Virus record (IMG/VR): IMGVR_UViG_3300025133_000044
Coordinates: 39,524 to 103,523 of that record
Origin: a virus
Reading direction: 5' to 3' (one strand)
DNA: 64,000 bases
The position numbers and the translations under genes are program-made. Position 1 is the first letter of the stretch. The number at the start of each line of letters is the position of its first letter. Shown piece after piece: positions 8,602 through 16,037 of this stretch. The notes under the pieces are model-generated. The model was given only the letters and a program-made list of their open reading frames with translations. It searched no databases and had not been told where the DNA came from.

Positions 8602-9450
8602 TTAAAATCTAAATTCTCCATCTTCGTCACCAATGACAATTCGCTCCCTAGCAAAGCGAATTTGTACAGCATTCTCCCTTCTTACTGTTCTGCGCTGAAC
8701 TTGATTTTTTCCATCTCCTATAAGATACCCCAAAACATTGATAGTTAAACTACTTTCATATTTACGTTCTGCCTGTTCATAAGCAGAAATGTTATTAGCC
8801 ACATTAAGTTCCCCTTCTATGAAAGCCTCATAATTGTTGTAGTTGTGTTTTATCATAATCCTCTTATGGGCGTGTGCTCTGCGCATAAAGGGCGCGACAA
8901 CATCATTCATTTGCTCTTGGTACTCAGTTCTGATAGTAATATTATATCCGAGTTCCACATAGATAGGCAAGGGTATGGTAATGGTTTCAAAGACTATTTT
9001 ACCATTTTTCTTGTTCCTATATGTAGGGAAATTAAGCTGTGTTCGTTTTTTATAAGCGTCAGCATTAGCGAAATTAGAAGTCTTATCTTGCTTAATAACT
9101 TTATTAATTGTCAAGTAGCCTCCTTCCAGGTCGCCTCTGGGGTCAACTGCAGCGTATGGAACACCTTTGTTTTCGAATTGTTTTGTGACTTTTGTTCTTT
9201 CGACAACAATAGCTGGTAAAATGATCATCCCGGTCTTATCGCGCTTTATATCAGTATTTTTTATATTATGTGCCCTCTCCGAGCCGGCCCAGATTACGGG
9301 GATTTTTTGAAAACCTTTATTTGTTTTTGTATGTATATCCATAGAATCATTAATAAATTCATATAAAGCCATATCAATATCTTCTAGATCAGATTTATAT
9401 CTTGGTACATCTCTGGCGACGTCTTCATTTATAGAATCTTTAGGTGCCAT
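8602..9450 (-). CDS. Tail sheath stabiliser/completion protein, gp15-like
   Basis: A 282-residue protein placed between the gp14-like neck protein and the sheath, where T4 encodes gp15. The motif IPVIWAGSERAHN near residue 50 resembles the IPV-F/W-A-S/G-x-ERA segment of gp15-type stabilisers, and LPAIVVERTKV follows. T4 gp15 (272 residues) caps the last tube and sheath ring and binds the neck. I chose ATG at 9450 (MAPKDSINEDV), which overlaps the upstream gene by 11 nt and follows GAGAGG; a start at 9516 would overlap by 77 nt. The match is by recalled pattern plus synteny, so it is moderately secure. Confidence 0.65.
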   Translation of the reverse strand: MAPKDSINEDVARDVPRYKSDLEDIDMALYEFINDSMDIHTKTNKGFQKIPVIWAGSERAHNIKNTDIKRDKTGMIILPAIVVERTKVTKQFENKGVPYAAVDPRGDLEGGYLTINKVIKQDKTSNFANADAYKKRTQLNFPTYRNKKNGKIVFETITIPLPIYVELGYNITIRTEYQEQMNDVVAPFMRRAHAHKRIMIKHNYNNYEAFIEGELNVANNISAYEQAERKYESSLTINVLGYLIGDGKNQVQRRTVRRENAVQIRFARERIVIGDEDGEFRF

Positions 9451-9934
9451 CAAAAAGGCCCTCTCTAGACTTGATACATTCTGCAGATATTTCAATTCTT
9501 CTATCTGCTTGCCCAAATAATTCTTTTGGTTCTTCTAATTTAACTATCTCATAGTAATTCTCGCCATAAGCAAGAAAATCACCTTCACGTACAAAAAGAT
9601 CCTGATCTTCTGTTAATCGTCTTTTATGGAAATGAACAGTTATTTTAACAGTTTTATCTATACCGTATTTATCAGTTTGAGTTGTTTGGCCTTTAAATTC
9701 AACCAAAGCGTAAACCCTAACAGGGGGCAAAAAAGTTTTAACAATTGCTTCGTTGTATAATGAGTGAAAATTTGTATGTTCTAAGTCTATTGGATAGTAT
9801 GCAATTTGTTGTCCAATCACTCTTTCGATTAATTCATCGTTGACCTGCTTAACCAAATCTCGCTCTTTTTCACCAAGGAAAAGAGGAGGTGGAGGAGCTG
9901 CTGGCTGTGTCCATTTATTTTTCTCACTTGCCAT
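9440..9934 (-). CDS. Neck protein, gp14-like
   Basis: A 164-residue protein with a Pro-rich N-terminus (TQPAAPPPPLF). The sequence NFHSLYNEAIVKTFLPP, then VREGDFLAYGENYYEIVKL and a C-terminal IEISAECIKSREG, matches the order seen in gp14-type neck proteins: a 'LY-E' segment, an 'R-EGD' turn with a (Y/F)EIV strand, and a final beta strand. Neck proteins form the collar that closes the packaged head and receives the tail. It is shorter than T4 gp14 (256 residues). It starts 7 nt after the connector gene and overlaps the gp15-like gene by 11 nt. Confidence 0.6.
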   Translation of the reverse strand: MASEKNKWTQPAAPPPPLFLGEKERDLVKQVNDELIERVIGQQIAYYPIDLEHTNFHSLYNEAIVKTFLPPVRVYALVEFKGQTTQTDKYGIDKTVKITVHFHKRRLTEDQDLFVREGDFLAYGENYYEIVKLEEPKELFGQADRRIEISAECIKSREGLFDGT

Positions 9935-9941
9935 TTAAATT

Positions 9942-11237
9942 TTACCCCTGATAGACAGAATATGGGTAGGTACGTACAAGCTCCTGAGTTTGTTTCGCCA
10001 TATTAGTTTGAGTTGTCGTGATTTTCTCGTATGTTAGTTCATCTAACACTTTTTGCAGTTCTTCTCTTAGTTCCTTTTGTTCTGCTTTGGCCTCTGTGAT
10101 CATTGCTGTTCCGTTAAGAGTCACTGAAGCGCCGGGAATGGGGATTGTGGCGAACTTACTACGAATCTGCCCAAGAACCTCCTTGCACAGGGCTATAGTA
10201 AACCTTCTAATCCACTGCTTTCCTATGCTGTTGATATTTTTATAGGATATATTCGCAAAAGGCAAAGTATTCATGTTGTTGATACCAGCCAAGCCGTCTT
10301 TGCGATCGTCTTGCTCCTCCCAAGGGTCTTCGTTGACTGTGAATTCAAACCAAATTGACCGAGGGCTGGTGCTGGTTGGGATCGGGAATATTCTTAATTT
10401 ATTATTTTTAATTTCATAAGAATAATGAGAATTTCGTGTATAAATTGCATCTTCATATGTTATTGCTTGCAACTTGTTTTGCCATGGCGGAATTACTTCA
10501 AAAGTAGAATCATCGGCAAACATGCCATAAGTTGACATGTTTCCTACTGCGTTTAAGCCACCATAATAACCATAGAATCTCCACATTGCGTGTGGGGTCT
10601 TGAAATAGACTCTTCTTATGATGACACGCTTATTGTTGATTTTATTGTAATAATTGTATTCAGGCGACAAAGAATTAGTTTGAATCTCTTGCTGCAAATC
10701 GTAATCTTGCTTAAGTCTGGTCGTGCCAATCGACCCTGAATATACAGTAGCAGTTCCACCAAGTCCCGTTTCCTGGATCGTATTGTCCATAATCTTTTTT
10801 GAATAACCTAGCTTATATTTAGGATACTTTAGTTCAACGTTGCTTCCACTCAGTGAATCAGTTCTTTGCCCATCTTGATCAAAAGTACCAGTTGTGTGGC
10901 CAAGAGAACTATGTAAGATATTTTTAGCCTGATGAATATTAACAATATAAGAATATTCTAGTATTGCTTCTTCATAAGCAGCATACACGTTCTTTTCTGT
11001 CAGCTCAATATCAAGTACATCGCCGCCGAGCTTTCTATAAGTAAAGTTTACCTGCTCAATAGCACCAGTGATGAAATTAACGTCATAAAGCTCATTTGAT
11101 GTACCATCAGCCTTCGTCTCGCTGGCGTATAAACCATATGGATAGTTTGTTGAGACACTAGCTACGGAAAACGTGCCGGTCTGCGGTAATACAACAGTTG
11201 AAGTCTGTGAACTGGGTGTGAGTGTCGGCGTCGCCAT
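9942..11237 (-). CDS. Head-tail connector/neck protein, gp13-like
   Basis: A 431-residue protein. After a Thr/Ser-rich leader, residues about 50-110 contain a helical segment (LTEKNVYAAYEEAILEYSY) of the type found in head-completion adaptors that dock under the portal. A middle region rich in Tyr and Asn (about 165-240) and a C-terminal helical pair with KEVLGQIRSKF and a long KAEQKELREELQKVLDEL coiled coil follow. It is the first gene of the neck cluster, ahead of gp14-like and gp15-like genes, which is the T4 position of gp13. T4 gp13 is 309 residues, so homology is uncertain; the connector role rests on position and the helical segment. Confidence 0.6.
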   Translation of the reverse strand: MATPTLTPSSQTSTVVLPQTGTFSVASVSTNYPYGLYASETKADGTSNELYDVNFITGAIEQVNFTYRKLGGDVLDIELTEKNVYAAYEEAILEYSYIVNIHQAKNILHSSLGHTTGTFDQDGQRTDSLSGSNVELKYPKYKLGYSKKIMDNTIQETGLGGTATVYSGSIGTTRLKQDYDLQQEIQTNSLSPEYNYYNKINNKRVIIRRVYFKTPHAMWRFYGYYGGLNAVGNMSTYGMFADDSTFEVIPPWQNKLQAITYEDAIYTRNSHYSYEIKNNKLRIFPIPTSTSPRSIWFEFTVNEDPWEEQDDRKDGLAGINNMNTLPFANISYKNINSIGKQWIRRFTIALCKEVLGQIRSKFATIPIPGASVTLNGTAMITEAKAEQKELREELQKVLDELTYEKITTTQTNMAKQTQELVRTYPYSVYQG

Positions 11238-11282
11238 TCATTAGTGCCTCCTATACAATGTAATTAGTTAGGAGAGACTTAA

Positions 11283-11696
11283 TTAGCCCTCAGAGGTTTT
11301 CTTCGTTGCTTTTTTTGGAGTAGTTTTTCTTTTTGCAAAAACGCTCTTCTTTTTCTTCTTTGTTTTCGCAGGAGCCTTTGCAGCTTTTTTTACTTCTGGT
11401 TTTGGAGCCACAACTTCAGCTGCGGCCTCTGAAGCTTTTTCAGCAACTTCTTTTACTTCCTCTACTACTGTCATAACAACTTCTTTTACTTCTTCTGCTG
11501 CTATTGTGACAACTGCTTCAACTAATTCTTCTTTTGCCTGTTTGATTTGCACAGCTTCTTGTTCTGTGACCACGCTATCGGCTTCTGCTTCCTCGATTAC
11601 CTCGCGCAATTTAGTTACAGCCTTGGTGTAAGGATGGGAAGCATATTTTTTCCCATATTTTTGAGGATATCTTCTAATTCTTGCTTTTTTACCCAT
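11283..11696 (-). CDS. Lys/Ala-rich protein with histone-H1-like tail
   Basis: A 137-residue protein of biased composition. The N-terminus is basic and aromatic (KARIRRYPQKYGKKYASHPY), the middle (about 28-95) is a Glu/Ala/Val-rich helix with near-heptad EEVKEVV repeats, and the last 40 residues are Lys/Ala/Pro/Thr-rich (KKAAKAPAKTKKKKK) like eukaryotic H1 tails or bacterial HU extensions. Such tails bind nucleic acid. It is encoded between the decoration protein and the neck cluster with its own octamer (24 nt before the ATG) and a GGAGG ribosome site, and the strong terminator at 11810-11844 isolates it from the upstream gene. A capsid-internal DNA-binding role or a virion assembly role are both possible; function is unknown. 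Confidence 0.75.
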   Translation of the reverse strand: MGKKARIRRYPQKYGKKYASHPYTKAVTKLREVIEEAEADSVVTEQEAVQIKQAKEELVEAVVTIAAEEVKEVVMTVVEEVKEVAEKASEAAAEVVAPKPEVKKAAKAPAKTKKKKKSVFAKRKTTPKKATKKTSEG

Positions 11697-11720
11697 TGTG
11701 GGCCTCCTTGTTCTACCTAG

Positions 11721-11728
11721 TAAATAGT
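11721..11728 (-). promoter_or_regulatory. Octamer upstream of Lys/Ala-rich gene
   Basis: ACTATTTA, 24 nt before ATG 11696 and after the terminator at 11810-11844. Confidence 0.5.
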
Positions 11729-11809
11729 TATTTAAAAAATGAAAATCTCAAAAATTGGTCATGCGATTTTTTTGGCATATCGACATTCTTAACCTTGAAT
11801 ATATATAGC

Positions 11810-11844
11810 AAAAAACCCCTTGTCTGTAAAAGAGCAAGGGGTTT
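11810..11844 (-). terminator. Rho-independent terminator after decoration gene
   Basis: Coding strand: AAACCCCTTG, a 12-nt loop, CAAGGGGTTT then a T-run. The 10-bp stem is perfect and lies 33 nt beyond the decoration gene stop. It should separate that transcript from the Lys/Ala-rich gene. Confidence 0.92.
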
Positions 11845-11876
11845 AATACTTTTGATTTATGACTTATTAGTCACAT

Positions 11877-12362
11877 CTATACCGCGGTAGCGTTTGGAGT
11901 CACAGCACCAGTGGCTTTGTTGCCCTCAGTGAGTACGCCACTGACATACCAGTCTGTTCCATCAGAGATACACTCAAGATAATCACCAGCGCTTACTGCG
12001 CCTTCTGATGAATCAAGAATGAGTCTAGAAATACTAGTGCCAGCATGTTCAATAGCAGCAGGGAAACCGCCTATCTCTACTGCACCAGAGTTACCAGTGA
12101 CAAGAGGTCCTTGAATGTCACATGCAGAATCGTGTGTCGTCAAGGTAAAATCATTTGTAGCTTCTCCATGTGCCGCGACAGCAATGATAAATTTAAAATA
12201 CATTCCTGCCCTAGGGGTTGGCAATGTGACAACAACCGAACTGGATGAAATATCAATGAAGTATACTTCTCCGGTCTCTGCATCACCAATTGTTTTATCG
12301 GCAGAGACGGTTTCGACTCTCATGAGCGATGAATTTCTTGATGCTCTTCCTACTTTAGCCAT
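11877..12362 (-). CDS. Capsid decoration-type beta protein
   Basis: A 161-residue, beta-rich, Thr/Val/Ala-rich protein. It starts MAKVGRASRNSSLMRVETV and then has DAETGEVYFIDISSS and VVVTLPTPRAGMYFKFI, a pattern I recall from decoration proteins encoded next to the capsid gene in marine phages. The strand pair around 'VTLPTP...YFKFI' is similar in order to the C-terminal domain of the long fibre at 16038-18890 (AITLPTTTNAATL then GWHIRVIV), suggesting a related fold. Its position after the major capsid protein and the strong terminator behind it fit a high-copy head surface protein. The leader has the octamer, a short hairpin and AAAAGGAG. Function is inferred. Confidence 0.7.
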   Translation of the reverse strand: MAKVGRASRNSSLMRVETVSADKTIGDAETGEVYFIDISSSSVVVTLPTPRAGMYFKFIIAVAAHGEATNDFTLTTHDSACDIQGPLVTGNSGAVEIGGFPAAIEHAGTSISRLILDSSEGAVSAGDYLECISDGTDWYVSGVLTEGNKATGAVTPNATAV

Positions 12363-12379
12363 GTTTGTTTTCTCCTTTT

Positions 12380-12398
12380 AAAAAAGGCTTTCTGCCTT
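12380..12398 (-). promoter_or_regulatory. Short hairpin with T-run in decoration leader
   Basis: Coding strand AAGGC AGAAA GCCTT then TTTT, just before AAAAGGAG. It could act as a weak attenuator or simply protect the 5' end of the transcript. Confidence 0.45.
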
Positions 12399-12409
12399 AT
12401 CAATCATTA

Positions 12410-12417
12410 TAAATAGT
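12410..12417 (-). promoter_or_regulatory. Octamer upstream of decoration gene
   Basis: ACTATTTA 47 nt before ATG 12362; it reads TATAAATAGT on the other strand. Confidence 0.5.
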
Positions 12418-12441
12418 AATGTGTTTGCTTAAATGTCTAAA

Positions 12442-12642
12442 TTATTCTGATTCTTCTTCGACGGCTTCTTCAACATCTGTCCCTTCTTCCGGCGGTGGTG
12501 CAGGGGGAACGAAATGGTTAACTGCTTGGGATACCAAAGAGGCCTCATTAAGATTAAAGGCTCCTCGCTGTTGAGCCAATTGAGCAGCCTGAATTAACAT
12601 ATGTACTGCTTGCTGCTGTGTTTCTACAGTTTCTTGTGACAT
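12442..12642 (-). CDS. Small protein downstream of major capsid gene
   Basis: A 66-residue protein: an amphipathic Gln/Ala-rich helix (about residues 5-35, with LIQAAQLAQQRGAFNL), a short EASLVSQAVNHF helix, then a Pro-rich and Glu-rich acidic tail. It resembles small proteins of unknown function that I recall in marine phages near structural genes. A ribosome site AGGAG lies just before ATG at 12642. It is transcribed beyond the terminator that follows the capsid gene, so it may depend on read-through. No function is assigned. Confidence 0.65.
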   Translation of the reverse strand: MSQETVETQQQAVHMLIQAAQLAQQRGAFNLNEASLVSQAVNHFVPPAPPPEEGTDVEEAVEEESE

Positions 12643-12715
12643 GGTAAACTCCTTTTTCTATGTCAGATATTATAATTATAACAATCTTAAATTTTAATGT
12701 TAAGTTTTATTTAAT

Positions 12716-12750
12716 AAAAAAACCCGCCAAGAGAAAACTCAAGGCGGGTT
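12716..12750 (-). terminator. Rho-independent terminator after major capsid gene
   Basis: Coding strand: AACCCGCC stem with GGCGGGTT, an A/T-rich loop, and a run of seven T. It lies 25 nt after the capsid gene stop and would cut the level of the 66-residue gene downstream. Confidence 0.92.
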
Positions 12751-12774
12751 GGTTTAGTTACCTAGTAATCAGGC

Positions 12775-14619
12775 TTAGGAGCCAGATTCACCAAGCAGGC
12801 CGCGAACAACGACAAGACCATACATATCAGGTCGAACCATCTGTTTCGCATACCGAGTCATCACGCCCTTACGGGGTACGAAGTCTTCGGTACCAAAGAT
12901 GGTCGGAGTGACCTGTAGCGGTACGTATGGAGCGTAGACATAGCCACTTTCCAAGAAACTTGAACCGTTACGACCGACAAGAAGGACGTTACGCGGGAAA
13001 TAGGGGTCCACGTAGACATCAAACTTGCGGCTGAGGCTGCCAGCGTTAACTGCGCCGATAGTGCCACGATCATCATCATGAGTAACGTTCGCACGGAACC
13101 CTGAGGTGAACTCAAGGATGTTAGCAACTTCAGGTGAACACACCACGAAGTTAGCTCCGCCACGAAGCGTCTTACGATGAATCTGAGCAGACACGTCGTT
13201 AATGGTCTCGACAAGAGTCTCGTACCATTCACTTACCGTACCAGTGAAATCAGGAGCAGCTGCAGTAGCACCTAGCTCTGCACCGGTTTCGCGGTTAACG
13301 AAAAGGCCCGGTGAGCGAGCCCAGTAGTAACGAGCAGCAGTGCCACCCTGAACCAGAGCACCTAGGATTTCACGATCGATTTCAAGGGCGATCTGCTCAG
13401 AAAGAATCTGAGTTAGTTCGACCTCTGCATCGAGGTTGTGATAGGCGTTAAGGTCCTGACCGAGTTCCGGAGTCCACTTAGCTTTGAGCTTCTTGGTAAC
13501 CGCAGTAACAGCGATACTGTCAACCCTGATGTCAATTTCAGGAATGGCACCAGTATTCTCCAAGCCCCACGGTGTACCCATTGCAACGATACCAATAGCA
13601 TCCTGTCCAGTGCCCGCATTTGGCGCGGCATTCATGTTATCGACAAGTGGGAACGTGAAGTCCATATCGGCCCCCGTAGGCATCGTGGTGCCGGCCGCGC
13701 CGGCGTTGGCCGGGTCGACCTGATCGTCCTGACCAATCCACGTAAGATACAAGGTATCCTTGACACCATCCCAAGCAGCTTCAGACGGATGGTTGGCCCA
13801 AGAGCCAAGAGTAGTTAAACGTCGAACCATAACAGCATTTACCATGTTGCCACCGCCGGTGTGCTCAATAGTTATAAGCTTATCTCGATCCAAAATTTGG
13901 CCAGATTGGCCGGCCTCCTGATTTTCAAAGTTAGATACCCGAACTCTAGCTACGACGGCTTCGTGACCAGCGCCAAGACCGAGAACATCTTCGTCCCAAC
14001 GAAGAATTCGTTTTTCAGCCTCACTGGGGTTAGTAAGATCGATGATGCCGACGTGCGTAACAAGTTGCGCAGCCGTGAGGTTCGTTACCGAACCAGTAGT
14101 CGAAGAATAACCAGTATTCAAGTTGTAGAAACCTTCATCTGGGCTATCGCCACTTACACCAACAGCGTCACCCATGGTCGCGGACGATTGGTACCCCAAC
14201 TCAACACCACCTGTGATCTCATGACCAACTTTGCCACCGCCATAGAGCGATTCATTGTCGCCCATAGTGGGCCCAGTGACAGATGCAGCAGTAAAGTCCA
14301 GGAAGAAGATGAGGCCAGACGGCAAACTCATCGGCTGGACCGAAACGAGATTATTGGCGACGAGACCGCCAAAGACACGACGAACGATCGGGAACGCTAC
14401 GGAAGCGAAACCCTCGACATCGCCTGCACTCATACTCGATGCTTCCTTAAGAAGCTGTGCAGCTTGATTTTCTAATAGACGGGCCATACCCTGCCTACTG
14501 GCATCTCCAGTAAGTCCTTCAAGAAGACCAGTACGTTCCCACTTGTCAAGTAAGGCAGCACCCTCTCTTTGAAGACTTCGCGAGGCGATACCTTCAGTTA
14601 GCTTTTGTAAAACAGACAT
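12775..14619 (-). CDS. 23: Major capsid protein (gp23)
   Basis: A 614-residue HK97-fold capsid protein of the T4 gp23 type (T4: 521 residues). The N-terminus is a helical, cleavable propeptide; QLLKE at 55-59 followed by A60 fits the T4 prohead protease rule (L or I)-x-E before A or G, close to the T4 cut site after residue 65. The segment SVAFPIVRRVFGGLVANNLVSVQPM is highly typical of gp23. Near the C-terminus, RFDVYVDPYF-like, 'VLVGRNGSSFLESGYVYAPYVPL' type strands form the P-domain; I cite these only as recalled patterns. It follows the scaffold gene after 25 nt with an AGGAGG ribosome site and is followed by a strong terminator, as expected for the most abundant virion protein. Confidence 0.95.
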   Translation of the reverse strand: MSVLQKLTEGIASRSLQREGAALLDKWERTGLLEGLTGDASRQGMARLLENQAAQLLKEASSMSAGDVEGFASVAFPIVRRVFGGLVANNLVSVQPMSLPSGLIFFLDFTAASVTGPTMGDNESLYGGGKVGHEITGGVELGYQSSATMGDAVGVSGDSPDEGFYNLNTGYSSTTGSVTNLTAAQLVTHVGIIDLTNPSEAEKRILRWDEDVLGLGAGHEAVVARVRVSNFENQEAGQSGQILDRDKLITIEHTGGGNMVNAVMVRRLTTLGSWANHPSEAAWDGVKDTLYLTWIGQDDQVDPANAGAAGTTMPTGADMDFTFPLVDNMNAAPNAGTGQDAIGIVAMGTPWGLENTGAIPEIDIRVDSIAVTAVTKKLKAKWTPELGQDLNAYHNLDAEVELTQILSEQIALEIDREILGALVQGGTAARYYWARSPGLFVNRETGAELGATAAAPDFTGTVSEWYETLVETINDVSAQIHRKTLRGGANFVVCSPEVANILEFTSGFRANVTHDDDRGTIGAVNAGSLSRKFDVYVDPYFPRNVLLVGRNGSSFLESGYVYAPYVPLQVTPTIFGTEDFVPRKGVMTRYAKQMVRPDMYGLVVVRGLLGESGS

Positions 14620-14644
14620 TTTTTAAACCTCCTATAGTATATTA

Positions 14645-15973
14645 TTAAGTCTTATTAATTCCAGCTAGGAATTTCCAGCGATCATACACTGGTACTTTTT
14701 TCTGTCTTGCAGATTTGTTTTCTCTGCTCGACAGAATCATTGAAGAAGACTTTTCAACTGCCTCGCTCAGTGACTTAGGCTGCTTAGCATTTCTGCGAGA
14801 GGTGCTGCCCACTGTGCTTTGAAGTGTTTCAAAAATAACTTTTGCTTCTTCAATATTGTCGGCACTAGAAATAGCTTCGGCAAGCTTACGCTTTTGCCGC
14901 TCATTCAGGGAGTCGCTGTCCAATGCCTTGTTCGTGTAAAGTAGTTTTGCGTTTGTAAGAGAAGCTGCATCGAGCTTCTCTTTTAATATTACAACTGCGT
15001 CTCGTAATCTTTTAACATAATCATCTGATTTTGATAGAGACTTTGCTAGTTGTTTGTTTTTCTTTCCTAATGATTCGTTAACTTTTTCAAGTTCGCTAAC
15101 AGCCTTTCTTATGGCGTCTTTTTCTTCTCGAACTTTCGAATCTTGTTCTAAAGCCAATAATTCTTCATCAGCTAGCTCTAGTAAGGGCCCGGGCGTCCCA
15201 GCCCAGCCGCTCTTTTGGGGGTGAATATCAACTGTCAACTGTTCATAGATCTGACTATAAAGTTCTTCTTCTAGTTCCTCTTCAGAGAGGGTATCTTCCA
15301 AGAATAATTCTTCGTCTAGACCTTCCTCATAAGCATCTTCATCGTAAACAGCTTCCTCATAAAGATCTTCGTCTAAATAATCTTCGTCTAAAGATCCTTC
15401 ACCCAAATAGTCTTCGTCCAGGTAGTCTTCATCTAGACTCTGTTCTCCAAGTGCGGGGGCGCCGACGCTTGAATAATCTGCTTCGCCCCAAAGATCTTCT
15501 TCGTATAAGTCTTCTGCCATCAAATCTTCCAAAAGGCCTTCAGTAAGTTCAACTTCTTCTTTGTTTTCTGTGTCTTCATTCAACTTTTCTATTTGTTCTA
15601 GTAAGGCATCAAGAGGAATTTCAATTTCTGCGTCAATTGCGCCAAGTTTCTGAGTTGCTGCCTTGGGGATATGTTCCATAACAGAACTTTCTTCTACTTT
15701 TTCTCCCATGGCCATATCGTCAGTTGGGGCGCCTATATCCATACCAAGTCCGCCAGCAAGAGGGTCTGCTCCTGCTGCTCCTGGTGCAGGAGGGGCCCCT
15801 GCCATCATTGGATCCGCTGCAAGCGGATCAGGCATGTCTTGTTCTAGTAAAGATTCTACAGCTCCCTTGATCTGCCTTGAATATTTTTCTAAAACCATTG
15901 ATTCAGCATTTTTGACTGCAGCTTCACGAAGAGCATCCGCATCAATTATTGCTTGTTCTAACATGTTGGACAT
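14645..15973 (-). CDS. 22: Prohead core scaffold protein (gp22-like)
   Basis: A 442-residue, highly acidic, helical protein directly upstream of the capsid gene, the T4 position of gp22 (269 residues). Residues about 165-255 are an unusually long acidic tract with tandem DEDYL and LYEE units. The C-terminal half (about 275-440) is a coiled coil ending in the basic VYDRWKFLAGI motif that I associate with gp22-like scaffolds, probably the capsid-binding end. Several L-x-E/A sites (for example LAEA and LSEA) suit degradation by the gp21 protease during maturation. The N-terminus has an Ala/Pro/Gly/Met-rich linker at about 50-90. The leader carries the octamer and an inverted repeat. Confidence 0.85.
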   Translation of the reverse strand: MSNMLEQAIIDADALREAAVKNAESMVLEKYSRQIKGAVESLLEQDMPDPLAADPMMAGAPPAPGAAGADPLAGGLGMDIGAPTDDMAMGEKVEESSVMEHIPKAATQKLGAIDAEIEIPLDALLEQIEKLNEDTENKEEVELTEGLLEDLMAEDLYEEDLWGEADYSSVGAPALGEQSLDEDYLDEDYLGEGSLDEDYLDEDLYEEAVYDEDAYEEGLDEELFLEDTLSEEELEEELYSQIYEQLTVDIHPQKSGWAGTPGPLLELADEELLALEQDSKVREEKDAIRKAVSELEKVNESLGKKNKQLAKSLSKSDDYVKRLRDAVVILKEKLDAASLTNAKLLYTNKALDSDSLNERQKRKLAEAISSADNIEEAKVIFETLQSTVGSTSRRNAKQPKSLSEAVEKSSSMILSSRENKSARQKKVPVYDRWKFLAGINKT

Positions 15974-15990
15974 TTATTGACTCCTGATAG

Positions 15991-16012
15991 ACTATTTGTC
16001 AAAATAAATAGT
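15991..16012 (-). promoter_or_regulatory. Octamer and inverted repeat upstream of scaffold gene
   Basis: The octamer ACTATTTA (16005-16012) is the left arm of an inverted repeat ACTATTT / AAATAGT with an 8-nt loop; 31 nt lie before ATG 15973. Confidence 0.5.
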
Positions 16013-16037
16013 ATGTTGGATATTAAAGTGACTCATT

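Noticed and set aside
9451-9516. Longer start for the gp15-like gene
   Set aside because: It would overlap the gp14-like gene by 77 nt, while ATG at 9450 has GAGAGG and an 11-nt overlap.
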